Shown in pieces: positions 1 to 5,997 of a DNA stretch of 6,477 nucleotides. The number at the start of each line of letters is the position of its first letter. Position 1 is the first letter of the stretch. Source of the DNA: Clostridiaceae bacterium (lineage in GTDB: Bacteria > Bacillota > Clostridia > Oscillospirales > QAMX01); NCBI GenBank assembly GCA_016297585.1, contig JAEDGJ010000133.1, positions 1 through 6,477 on the forward strand, given 5' to 3'. The translations under genes were made by a program, and so were the position numbers. Below the pieces are notes generated by a model. The model had not been told where the DNA came from. It made no database searches and saw only the letters and a program-made list of their open reading frames with translations.

Positions 1-30
1 CGCTATATCTCCGGCGGCCGGTATTACTGA
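1..30 (+). CDS. C-terminal end of an unidentified rightward gene (partial)
   Basis: Reading frame 1 from the window edge gives nine codons (RYISGGRYY) and then TGA at 28-30. The stop lies 5 nt before the A-run of a strong intrinsic terminator, the usual place for a gene end, and the other two forward frames run on through the terminator. That position is the only support, because nine residues are too few to identify a family. The gene would converge with the leftward operon to its right and share the bidirectional terminator with it. It could also be non-coding sequence that happens to contain a stop. Confidence 0.42.
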   Translation, partial: RYISGGRYY

Positions 31-35
31 CAGAG

Positions 36-80
36 AAAAAGCCTCCTTTTCCGCAATAAAAACGGGAAAGGAGGCTTTTT
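36..80. terminator. Bidirectional rho-independent terminator between convergent genes
   Basis: A 13-bp stem (41-53 pairing with 63-75, one G-U wobble at 50/66) encloses a 9-nt A-rich loop. It is flanked by five A residues at 36-40 and a T run from 76 to 82, so both strands have a GC-rich hairpin followed by U residues. On the plus strand it would end the gene stopping at position 30. On the minus strand it would end the regulator/flavodoxin-ferredoxin operon, whose last stop codon is at 189-191, leaving a 3' untranslated region of about 110 nt. I see nothing else in 81-188. Confidence 0.9.
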
Positions 81-188
81 TTGAAAGTGAGGAGCGTTTT
101 GATGCGAAGTGCCATATCCCCCGGAGCCCGCTGCCGGAAGCTGCATCCTTTGTGTCCGCGGCGCCTTCCGCCGTTTACAGCCGTTCCG

Positions 189-935
189 TTACAGGAATAA
201 TTCGTTCTCTTTTCGGACAGAACAGACCTTTTTTAAGGCCATGGCGGCGACGGAAACCATGGCGCTGTTGACTTTTCTGGCATGCCGGGGGCATTTTTTG
301 ACGCAGCGCATGCACGCGATACATTTTTGGGAATCAGCCGCGAGGCTTGCAGGGTCAATGGCCTGCACGGGACAGTTTTTGGCACACAGGCCGCATTTTA
401 CACAGTCCGTGGTCGGCTTCGGCACCAGTCCCGCGCCGCCCGCCTTTTTATAGGGACGGTTTCCCGGAATGGAAACTGCGGCGCCGGTTTTGTCCGCGAT
501 CCGATCCGCGAACGCTTCCAGCTGCTTTCTGTCGGACGCGTCCGGTCTGCCGGCAGCATACTGGGGCATGATGGAGTGTTCCGCCACCGCGGCGACGGCG
601 GCAACGACCAGAAAACCGCTTTCCTTCGCGGCATCTTCCATTTCCGCAAGGGTATCCTCGTACGCACGGTTGCCGTATACGCAGACGAGCGTGCATTTCG
701 CCCCGTTGCCCGCGATTTTCTTCAGCCGCTCAATGGCCGCGGCGGGAGCGCGTCCTCCGAAGGACGGCATGGCAATCAGCACCCGGTCTTCCCTGCCGAT
801 GACGCACCCGGAAAAGTCCGTTTTGGAATCGCTCAGATCGATTTTTTCGGTGTGATCGCTCCAGCGACTGCCGATGATGTCGGCGACGGTTTCGGTGCCG
901 CCGGTGGGGCTGAAAATGATCTCTACTGTGTTCAT
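189..935 (-). CDS. EFR1-type flavodoxin/2[4Fe-4S] ferredoxin fusion protein
   Basis: This predicted cytoplasmic electron carrier of 248 aa joins a flavodoxin-like domain to a bacterial-type ferredoxin domain. The N-terminal part (about residues 1-150) has the FMN phosphate-loop motif SPTGGTE (9-15), a second loop MPSFGGRAP (56-64), and the YGNRAYED (87-94) and AEHSI (118-122) motifs that recur in the EFR1 family. The C-terminal part has two classic 4Fe-4S cluster motifs, CxxCxxCxxxCP at C178/C181/C184/C188 and at C205/C208/C211/C215. All eight ligands are intact and the length is normal for the family. There is no signal peptide or membrane helix. The ATG at 933-935 has a GGAGG site (944-948) at 8-nt spacing, lying in the 15-nt gap after the regulator gene, so the two are almost certainly co-transcribed. 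Shuttling of low-potential electrons under anaerobic conditions is expected. The physiological partner cannot be read from the sequence. Confidence 0.93.
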   Translation of the reverse strand: MNTVEIIFSPTGGTETVADIIGSRWSDHTEKIDLSDSKTDFSGCVIGREDRVLIAMPSFGGRAPAAAIERLKKIAGNGAKCTLVCVYGNRAYEDTLAEMEDAAKESGFLVVAAVAAVAEHSIMPQYAAGRPDASDRKQLEAFADRIADKTGAAVSIPGNRPYKKAGGAGLVPKPTTDCVKCGLCAKNCPVQAIDPASLAADSQKCIACMRCVKKCPRHARKVNSAMVSVAAMALKKVCSVRKENELFL

Positions 936-950
936 ATGTATTTCCTCCGG

Positions 951-1370
951 TTATTGGATTCGTTGACGGATGCCGGCAATGCAGTCGGCAAGCGTTTTCT
1001 CTGCCAGGGAACGGGCAAAGGCCTCCTCGATTTCCGCAAACATGCCGGTCAGCACCGGCCGGATATGGCGGCCGACGATGCACCGGTCGTTCGGATTCCG
1101 GTGAATGTCCAGAAGATGGAGCTCCGGGTCCTCCATGACCGCCCGATGGATTTGAAGCAGCGTGATTTGCTGCGGGGCGGCGGTCAGGGAATAGCCGCCG
1201 GCCCCTTTGCGCCGGCCGACAAGTCCCGCTTTTTTCAGGAGCGCCAGTATTTTGCGGATATAGCTGGCATTGGTGCCGACGCTGCCTGCCATCTGATCGG
1301 AATGCAGGGGGGAGGGGGATTCCGATATCAGAATCAGCACATGTACGGCAACGGAAAACTTTGTGTCCAT
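951..1370 (-). CDS. Rrf2-family transcriptional regulator (YwnA-like)
   Basis: This 139-aa protein has the Rrf2 layout. It starts KFSVAVHVLILIS (4-16), followed by a winged helix-turn-helix (about 24-64, with SYIRKILALLKKAGLV at 36-51 and the wing RRKGAGGYSL at 53-62), a dimerisation helix, and the C-terminal pattern NPNDRCIVG (92-100). That pattern resembles the NPNxxCxVG segment of YwnA-type members. Only two cysteines are present (C97 and C130), so the three-cysteine iron-sulfur site of IscR/NsrR relatives is missing; sensing, if redox-based, may use C97. The frame stays open upstream to 1613, but that extension runs through the promoter and a terminator. The start at 1368-1370 is chosen because AAGGAG (1381-1386) sits 10 nt before it and the protein then begins exactly as family members do. 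The gene leads the operon with the flavodoxin-ferredoxin gene, which is its likely target along with itself. Confidence 0.93.
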   Translation of the reverse strand: MDTKFSVAVHVLILISESPSPLHSDQMAGSVGTNASYIRKILALLKKAGLVGRRKGAGGYSLTAAPQQITLLQIHRAVMEDPELHLLDIHRNPNDRCIVGRHIRPVLTGMFAEIEEAFARSLAEKTLADCIAGIRQRIQ

Positions 1371-1431
1371 TTTTGCGAATCTCCTTGCGTCATCACCGGC
1401 GCGGAATAAAGTGAGATGCTCGTTTTGTGCT

Positions 1432-1450
1432 TGTATCAGATACAGATACA
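1432..1450. promoter_or_regulatory. Candidate Rrf2-regulator operator
   Basis: TGTATC-A-GATACA (1432-1444) is a perfect inverted repeat with 6-nt arms around one central base. It is followed immediately by a third copy of the half-site, GATACA (1445-1450). It covers the predicted transcription start (about 1443) and touches the -10 element of the regulator promoter, where a bound dimer would block transcription. Rrf2 proteins commonly repress their own operons from such dyads, so autoregulation is the natural inference. That this particular protein binds it is not shown by the sequence. Confidence 0.62.
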
Positions 1451-1478
1451 TTATATCATATTGGATCGGCGGTGTCAA
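1450..1478 (-). promoter_or_regulatory. Sigma-A promoter of the regulator/flavodoxin-ferredoxin operon
   Basis: Read on the minus strand, a perfect TTGACA (-35, 1478-1473) and a perfect TATAAT (-10, 1455-1450) are separated by exactly 17 nt. Transcription should begin near 1443, giving a leader of about 70 nt before the regulator ATG at 1370. The match to consensus is complete, so the unrepressed promoter should be strong, which fits tight control through the overlapping palindrome. Confidence 0.9.
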
Positions 1479-1516
1479 GCCATATCGGGTACCGGTTTCC
1501 CGGCGGCAGAAGGAGT

Positions 1517-1559
1517 AAAAAGACTCCACAGCGTTTTCTAAATCGCTGTGGAGTCTTTT
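1517..1559. terminator. Bidirectional rho-independent terminator downstream of the tRNA
   Basis: A perfect 13-bp stem (1521-1533 with 1544-1556), extended by three A-T pairs, encloses a 10-nt loop. On the minus strand the stem is followed by a run of five U residues (complement of 1517-1521), so it would stop leftward transcription from the tRNA gene before the regulator promoter begins at 1478. On the plus strand the tail is four T residues, but no rightward gene lies just upstream, so the minus-strand role is the likely one. Confidence 0.88.
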
Positions 1560-1600
1560 CGATACGGGGTTTGAAAAATCTGCAAGGGGGGGAGTACAGA

Positions 1601-1655
1601 AGAAACCGGACACCCATTCTGATACCTATGGTATCCGAACCGATGTCCGGTTTCT
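1601..1655 (-). terminator. Long symmetric hairpin abutting the tRNA 3' end; possible terminator or processing element
   Basis: AGAAACCGGACA (1601-1612) and TGTCCGGTTTCT (1644-1655) form a perfect 12-bp outer stem. Inside lie a symmetric 4x4 internal loop, 3 bp (1617-1619 with 1637-1639), a single mismatch, and 6 bp (GATACC/GGTATC) closed by a 3-nt loop. The outer arm includes the last A of the encoded CCA end. On the minus strand the hairpin ends in a T-rich tail (TTTCTTCT), so it may be a first, weak tRNA terminator ahead of the stronger one at 1517-1559. The U tract is imperfect, so a role in tRNA 3' processing or a small palindromic repeat is also possible. Confidence 0.5.
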
Positions 1656-1730
1656 GGCGCGCCTGGAGGGATTCGAACCCCCGGCCCTCGGATCCGGAAT
1701 CCGGTACTCTATCCACTGAGCTACAGGCGC
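1655..1730 (-). tRNA. tRNA-Arg, anticodon CCG
   Basis: The minus strand folds into a complete 76-nt cloverleaf. The acceptor stem GCGCCTG pairs fully with CAGGCGC, the D arm is GCTC/GAGT (one G-U), the anticodon loop is TTCCGGA with CCG at 1697-1695, the variable loop has 5 nt, and the T arm GGGGG/CCCTC (one G-U) closes the loop TTCGAAT. The discriminator is G and CCA is encoded. Anticodon CCG reads arginine codon CGG, matching a GC-rich genome. The first anticodon-stem pair (27-43) is a C-A mismatch; everything else is regular. It appears to be a single tRNA gene with its own promoter and downstream terminators. Confidence 0.96.
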
Positions 1731-1747
1731 CTATCCGATACTTTGTT

Positions 1748-1776
1748 ATTATACCACTCTCCGGGGGAAAAGTAAA
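1748..1776 (-). promoter_or_regulatory. Promoter of the tRNA-Arg gene
   Basis: On the minus strand a perfect TATAAT (-10, 1753-1748) is preceded by TGG, an extended -10 element. It lies 17 nt after a weaker -35, TTTACT (1776-1771). The predicted start near 1741 leaves only about 10 nt before the mature tRNA 5' end at 1730. It is divergent from the RND promoter, with 36 nt between the two -35 boxes. Confidence 0.78.
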
Positions 1777-1812
1777 GCCCCAAAAGAAAAAATATTTCTC
1801 TGTACAAACGAG

Positions 1813-1840
1813 TTGACATTCCCGAAAAGCACGGTATAAT
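1813..1840 (+). promoter_or_regulatory. Sigma-A promoter of the RND exporter/nucleoside phosphorylase transcript
   Basis: A perfect TTGACA (1813-1818) and a perfect TATAAT (1835-1840) are separated by 16 nt, one shorter than optimal. Transcription should start near 1847, giving a leader of about 73 nt before the exporter ATG. The near-consensus elements suggest substantial basal strength unless a regulator acts at the adjacent palindrome. Confidence 0.85.
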
Positions 1841-1843
1841 AAT

Positions 1844-1856
1844 AAGATACTATCTT
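1844..1856. promoter_or_regulatory. Palindrome at the RND transcription start; candidate operator
   Basis: AAGATA-C-TATCTT is a perfect inverted repeat with 6-nt arms and a single central base. It lies 4 nt downstream of the -10 box and so covers the predicted start site. Its position suits a repressor operator. No regulator gene is next to the exporter, so the binding protein, if any, is unknown. The half-site order differs from the TGTATC-A-GATACA dyad upstream of the Rrf2 gene, so the same regulator is not implied. It is AT-rich and short enough to be chance. Confidence 0.4.
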
Positions 1857-1919
1857 TATAATGGCAGGGTATGCTTTTTCGCGTTCCGTGAGGAGCCGCA
1901 GCTTTCAGGGAGGATTTCC

Positions 1920-4900
1920 ATGCTTTCGAAGTTCAGTGTCCGCAAGCCGTTCACCGTGCTGGTGGCGGTCATACTGGTAATCGTTCTGGGCGTTGTGTCC
2001 TATATGAATATGACGCCCGATCTGCTGCCGGAGATCGAGCTGCCGTATGTCGTCGTCATGACGACCTATGTCGGCGCGACGCCCGAGGCGGTCGAGTCGG
2101 AGGTGACGCGCCCGATCGAGCGGTCGCTGTCGACGCTGGACAACGTGGATAACATCACCTCCACCTCCGGCGCGAATTATTCCGTCGTGTTTCTGCAGTT
2201 TACGGGGGACGCCGATCTCGAATACGCCGCGCTCGCCATCCGGGAAAAGCTGACGCAGCTTTCCGGCTCCTGGAGCGATGACGTCGGCACCCCGACGATC
2301 ATGAAGATCAGCCCCGACCTGATGCCGGTCAGCGTGGCCGCCGTCAGCCGCGAGGGGTACGATACCGTCGCGCTGTCCTCCTTTGTAGAGGACGAGCTGT
2401 TGACGCGCCTCGAGGGCGTGGAGGGCATCGCCGGCGTGAATGCCAGCGGGCTCGTGTCGAACGTCATCGAGGTCAGGATCGACCCGGACAAGCTCGAAGA
2501 GGTCAACGCGCGGCTGCGCGCCGAGGCGGAGCGCCAGCTCGACGACGCGAAGGCGGAGCTGGAGCAAAACCGCGCGGAGGCGCAGGACAAGCTCGGCGAG
2601 CTTTCCGGCGGAGAGACGGAGATCGCCGACGGCAGGCAGCAGCTTGCCGAGAAGCAGGAGAGCATCGCGGCCGAGCTGGCCGCCGCAGAACAGGAGCTTG
2701 ACAGCAAGAAGCGAAGCATCCTCGAGGCGCGGATGGAGCTTGTGTCGAAGCTTTCGGAGCTTTCCGGAACGCTCGACGAGATCGATCAGGCGCTTTCGGG
2801 CTACCGGTCCATACAGAGCAATATCGAGAAGGCGGAATTTGCCCGGGAGCAGGGGAACGCCGCCGCGGAAAACCTGACCGCGCTTGCAGCTCAGACAGCG
2901 GAGCTGGAGCGTACCCGCGAGGCGATGCTCGAGGGCGCCGCGGCGATGGGGCTTTCCGGTGAGGCGGCGGAGGCGTTCCTCCGCGAGAACTCCGAGGAGT
3001 ACCGCACGCTCACGGCGGCGCTCGACGAGATCGACGGCGTGCTTGCCGCTGCGGGCACCGACCGGGCGCATCTCGGCGAGTCGATCGAGACCGCGAAAAA
3101 GACCGCCGAGACCGCCGCGCAGAGTCTGGAGACGATCGATGCGGGGCTTGCCGCGCAGGGACTGGATCGGGAAATGCTTGCGACGGCGATCGCGCAGCTC
3201 GAGGACTCCCGCAGCACCGCCGCGGCGGCGCAGGAAGCGCTTTCCGCGAAGCTTGACGAGCTGGAGCAGGGCAGCGCCGCCGTCGACGACGCGCTGGCAG
3301 CTCTTGCCGCGCAGCAGTCCGCCGCCTCCGGCGAGCTGAACGCCGCGATGACCGAGCTGATCGTCAACGAAAAGTCCCTTGCCTCCGCCAAGACCCAGCT
3401 CGAGGACGCGCTGGCGCAGATCGACGACGCGCTCGAAAGCCTCGAGGACACCCGGGAGGAGACGCTGGAGCGCGCGGACGTGACCGACGCGGTGACGATG
3501 TCCACCGTAGCGCAGATCCTCGCCGCGCAGAACTTCTCCATGCCCGCGGGCTATGCCGGCGGCACGCTCGTCAGCGTCGAGGGTACGATCGACGACGTCG
3601 AGACCCTGCGCGGGCTGCTGCTCTTTGAGCTGGACGGCGCGGGAGAGGTGCGGCTTGCCGACGTCGCGGAGGTGACGCTGCGCGACAATTCCGACGAATC
3701 CTACGCCCGCATCAACGGCAAAGACGGCGTGCTGCTCTCCTTTACGAAGCAGTCCGACGTGCCGACCGCGACCGCGTCGAAAAACCTGTCGCGCACCCTT
3801 GACAAGCTCGAGCAGGAGTACGGCGGCCTGCGCTTTGACACCCTGATGGATCAGGGCGACTACATCCGGCTGATCGTGCGCTCCGTGCTGGAGAATCTCG
3901 TGCTCGGCGCGGCGCTGGCGATCCTGATCCTGCTGTTCTTCCTGCGCGATATCCGTCCGACCTTCGTCGTCGCCTGTGCGATCCCGCTGTCCGTGACGTT
4001 CGCGATCGTGCTGATGTACTTCTCCGGCGTCACGCTGAACATCCTGTCGCTGTCGGGACTCGCCATCGGCGTCGGGATGCTCGTCGACAACGCAATCGTC
4101 GTCATCGAGAACATCTACCGTCTGCGCGGCAGGGGTGTGCCGCCCGCCAAGGCTGCCATCGCGGGCGCCGGACAGGTGACCGCCGCGATCACCGCGTCCA
4201 CGCTGACGACCGTCTGCGTGTTCCTGCCCATCGTCTTTGTCGAAGGGCTGACCCGTCAGCTCTTTACCGACATGGCGCTGACGATCACCTATTCCCTCGC
4301 CGCGAGCCTCATCGTTGCGCTGACGCTCGTGCCCTGCATGGCGGCGGGGACGCTGAAGCGCGTGCGGGGGGAGAATGCGGTCTATGAAAGGGTGCTCGAC
4401 CGCTATGAAACCGCGATGCGCTGGTCGCTTGCCCACAAATGGGTCGTGATCGTGACGGCGCTGGTGCTGCTCGCAGGCAGCGGCGTCTGGGCGCTGTCGA
4501 AGGGATTCTCCTATATGCCCGATATGGAGAGCACGCAGATCATGGTCAGCGTGCAGATGCCCGAGGATGCGGCGCTTGCCGATACCGCCGCCGTGTCCGA
4601 TGCGCTTGCGGAGCGCATCATGGCGCTCGACGGCGTGGAGACCGTCGGCGCGATGCTCAATTCCGGCGTCGCGGGCGTGCTCGGCATGAACGCAAAGACC
4701 GATGTGACCGCCGTGACGATGTACGTCCTGCTCGACGAGAACAGCCACCGCTCCCTGTCCGGGCTGGCGGAGGAGATCGAAGCCTGCGGCGAGGGGCTTG
4801 CCTGCGAGGTGAGCGCGTCGTCGAACGGCATGATGTCCGGCTATGCCTCCGCGCTCGGCGGCGAGGGGATCGAGATCAAGCTCTATGCGGACGATCCGGA

Positions 4901-5978
4901 CGTCCTGCAGCAGGAAGCCCGCGCGATCGCGGAGATCCTGCGCGGGGTTGACGGCATCGCGGAGGTGTCCGACGGCCTCGAGGAGACCGCGCCGGAGCTG
5001 CGCGTCGTCATCGATCACGATGAGGCGATGAAAAACGGTCTGACGACCGCGCAGGCGGCGATGGGACTTGCCGCCGCGCTGACCGAAAGCGCCTCCGCGA
5101 CGCAGATCCGCGCGCTCGACGCGGATGTGCTCGTTTTCAACACGGAGGAGGTCACGCCGTCCACGCTCGGCGACGTGGAGATCACCGCGACCGCCGCCGA
5201 CGGCACGAAGACCGCCGTCCGGCTCGGCGACATCGCCGGGATCGAGGAAGCGCGGGGCTTTGAAACCATCCGCCGCGACCGCCAGCGCCGCACCGTCTCC
5301 GTGACCGCGTCCGTACAGGAGGGGAAGAACGTCACGCTGGCCGCGGACGAGGTCGAACGCGCGATGCGGGACTATACCGCGCCCGCGGGCGTTTCCTACG
5401 AATATGCCGGCGAAAACGAGACGATCATGAGCTCGCTGACCGACCTGCTGTGGATGCTCCTGCTCGGCGTGCTGATCGTCTACCTCATCATGGTCGCCCA
5501 GTTCCAGTCGCTGCTGTCGCCGCTGATCGTCATGTTCGCGATCCCGCTGGCCTTTACCGGCGGTCTGCTGGCGCTTGCGATCTTCGGCTTCGAGGTTTCC
5601 GTCGTCGCGATGGTCGGCTTCGTCATCCTGGTCGGCATCATCGTCAACAACGGCATCGTGCTCGTCGATACGATCAACCAGCTCCGCGAGGAGGGGATGG
5701 AGCGTACCGAGGCGGTCATCGAGGCGGGACGGATGCGCCTGCGCCCGGTGCTGATGACCGCGCTGACGACCATCCTCGGCCTGCTGCCCATGTCGCTCGG
5801 CATCGGGCTGGGCGTGTCCCTCGTGCAGCCGGTCGCGGTCGCCGGCATCGGCGGGCTGGCATACGCGACGCTGATGACGCTCGTCCTCGTGCCGGTGCTC
5901 TATGACGCGCTGCACAAGCGTCCGCTGCGCCGCGTGAGCGCGGAGGAGCTTGCCGAGCCGGAAGAATCCAAGCTCTGA
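1920..5978 (+). CDS. RND-superfamily efflux transporter (HAE1-like) with a large coiled-coil insertion
   Basis: This 1352-aa inner-membrane, proton-driven exporter has two RND halves. The first has TM1 at about 11-30, a large extracytoplasmic loop, and TM2-TM6 at about 655-806. The second has TM7 at about 841-860, a second loop, and TM8-TM12 at about 1173-1330. TM4 carries the RND signature VDNAIVVIENI, with D723 matching AcrB D407 and N724 replacing D408. TM10 carries VNNGIVLVD (1242-1250), with asparagine where AcrB has K940. RLRPVLMTALTT (1273-1284 region) precedes TM11. AcrB-type proteins have about 1050 residues; the excess is a helical insertion at about 198-519, in the AcrB docking subdomain. 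The ATG at 1920 follows GGAGG (1909-1913) at 6-nt spacing, and the protein begins with the family-typical short cytoplasmic helix and TM1. No adaptor or outer-membrane channel gene adjoins it. Substrate cannot be told; drugs, lipids or surfactant-like peptides are possible. The downstream phosphorylase gene is probably co-transcribed. Confidence 0.95.
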   Translation: MLSKFSVRKPFTVLVAVILVIVLGVVSYMNMTPDLLPEIELPYVVVMTTYVGATPEAVESEVTRPIERSLSTLDNVDNITSTSGANYSVVFLQFTGDADLEYAALAIREKLTQLSGSWSDDVGTPTIMKISPDLMPVSVAAVSREGYDTVALSSFVEDELLTRLEGVEGIAGVNASGLVSNVIEVRIDPDKLEEVNARLRAEAERQLDDAKAELEQNRAEAQDKLGELSGGETEIADGRQQLAEKQESIAAELAAAEQELDSKKRSILEARMELVSKLSELSGTLDEIDQALSGYRSIQSNIEKAEFAREQGNAAAENLTALAAQTAELERTREAMLEGAAAMGLSGEAAEAFLRENSEEYRTLTAALDEIDGVLAAAGTDRAHLGESIETAKKTAETAAQSLETIDAGLAAQGLDREMLATAIAQLEDSRSTAAAAQEALSAKLDELEQGSAAVDDALAALAAQQSAASGELNAAMTELIVNEKSLASAKTQLEDALAQIDDALESLEDTREETLERADVTDAVTMSTVAQILAAQNFSMPAGYAGGTLVSVEGTIDDVETLRGLLLFELDGAGEVRLADVAEVTLRDNSDESYARINGKDGVLLSFTKQSDVPTATASKNLSRTLDKLEQEYGGLRFDTLMDQGDYIRLIVRSVLENLVLGAALAILILLFFLRDIRPTFVVACAIPLSVTFAIVLMYFSGVTLNILSLSGLAIGVGMLVDNAIVVIENIYRLRGRGVPPAKAAIAGAGQVTAAITASTLTTVCVFLPIVFVEGLTRQLFTDMALTITYSLAASLIVALTLVPCMAAGTLKRVRGENAVYERVLDRYETAMRWSLAHKWVVIVTALVLLAGSGVWALSKGFSYMPDMESTQIMVSVQMPEDAALADTAAVSDALAERIMALDGVETVGAMLNSGVAGVLGMNAKTDVTAVTMYVLLDENSHRSLSGLAEEIEACGEGLACEVSASSNGMMSGYASALGGEGIEIKLYADDPDVLQQEARAIAEILRGVDGIAEVSDGLEETAPELRVVIDHDEAMKNGLTTAQAAMGLAAALTESASATQIRALDADVLVFNTEEVTPSTLGDVEITATAADGTKTAVRLGDIAGIEEARGFETIRRDRQRRTVSVTASVQEGKNVTLAADEVERAMRDYTAPAGVSYEYAGENETIMSSLTDLLWMLLLGVLIVYLIMVAQFQSLLSPLIVMFAIPLAFTGGLLALAIFGFEVSVVAMVGFVILVGIIVNNGIVLVDTINQLREEGMERTEAVIEAGRMRLRPVLMTALTTILGLLPMSLGIGLGVSLVQPVAVAGIGGLAYATLMTLVLVPVLYDALHKRPLRRVSAEELAEPEESKL
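2511..3476 (+). other. Coiled-coil insertion domain inside the RND exporter (about residues 198-519)
   Basis: The normal RND sequence reads into VRIDPDKLEEVNA (to residue 197) and resumes at VTDAVTMSTVAQILAAQNF (from 521). In ordinary relatives these two segments are almost adjacent. The roughly 320 residues between are rich in A, E, L, Q, R and D, contain no cysteine and no hydrophobic membrane segment, and follow heptad-like spacing. The only glycine-rich breaks are short, such as MGLSGE at 343-348 and AAQGLD near 411-416. An L-x-x-I-D-x-x-L motif recurs at 285, 368, 403 and 498. The simplest reading is a long antiparallel helical hairpin with its tip near 340-365, each arm some 130-150 residues long. 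The fold and tip position are inferred. Confidence 0.75.
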
Positions 5979-5997
5979 GAAAAAGGAGAGACTGTCC

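Noticed and set aside
282..1409. Plus-strand open frame of 375 codons opposite the regulator/ferredoxin operon
   Set aside because: It is a shadow of two well-supported minus-strand genes; it has no family features and crosses both of them and their intergenic gap.
1586..1592. Run of seven G residues between the tRNA hairpin and the terminator
   Set aside because: It resembles a ribosome binding site or a slippage tract, but no coding frame follows it, so it has no supportable function.
1371..1613. N-terminal extension of the Rrf2 regulator
   Set aside because: The frame is open, but it includes the consensus promoter, the operator and a terminator. The start at 1370 has a ribosome binding site and gives the normal family N-terminus.
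1456..1716. Minus-strand open frame of 86 codons with a GSEGRGFESLQARQ-like segment
   Set aside because: This is likewise a translation of the tRNA gene itself, a common spurious annotation, and it runs on through the terminator.
1655..1730. tRNA 3' end as an integration site for a mobile element
   Set aside because: No integrase gene is present and no direct repeat of the tRNA 3' segment was seen elsewhere in the window.
1427..1816. Plus-strand open frame of 129 codons across the terminator and tRNA region
   Set aside because: Its RDSNPRPSDPESGTLSTELQA-like segment is a well-known false protein produced by translating the complement of a tRNA gene; it has no ribosome binding site.
1861..1980. 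A 39-codon upstream frame overlapping the RND start
   Set aside because: It has an ATG close to the predicted transcript start but no ribosome binding site, and it overlaps the exporter coding region in another frame.
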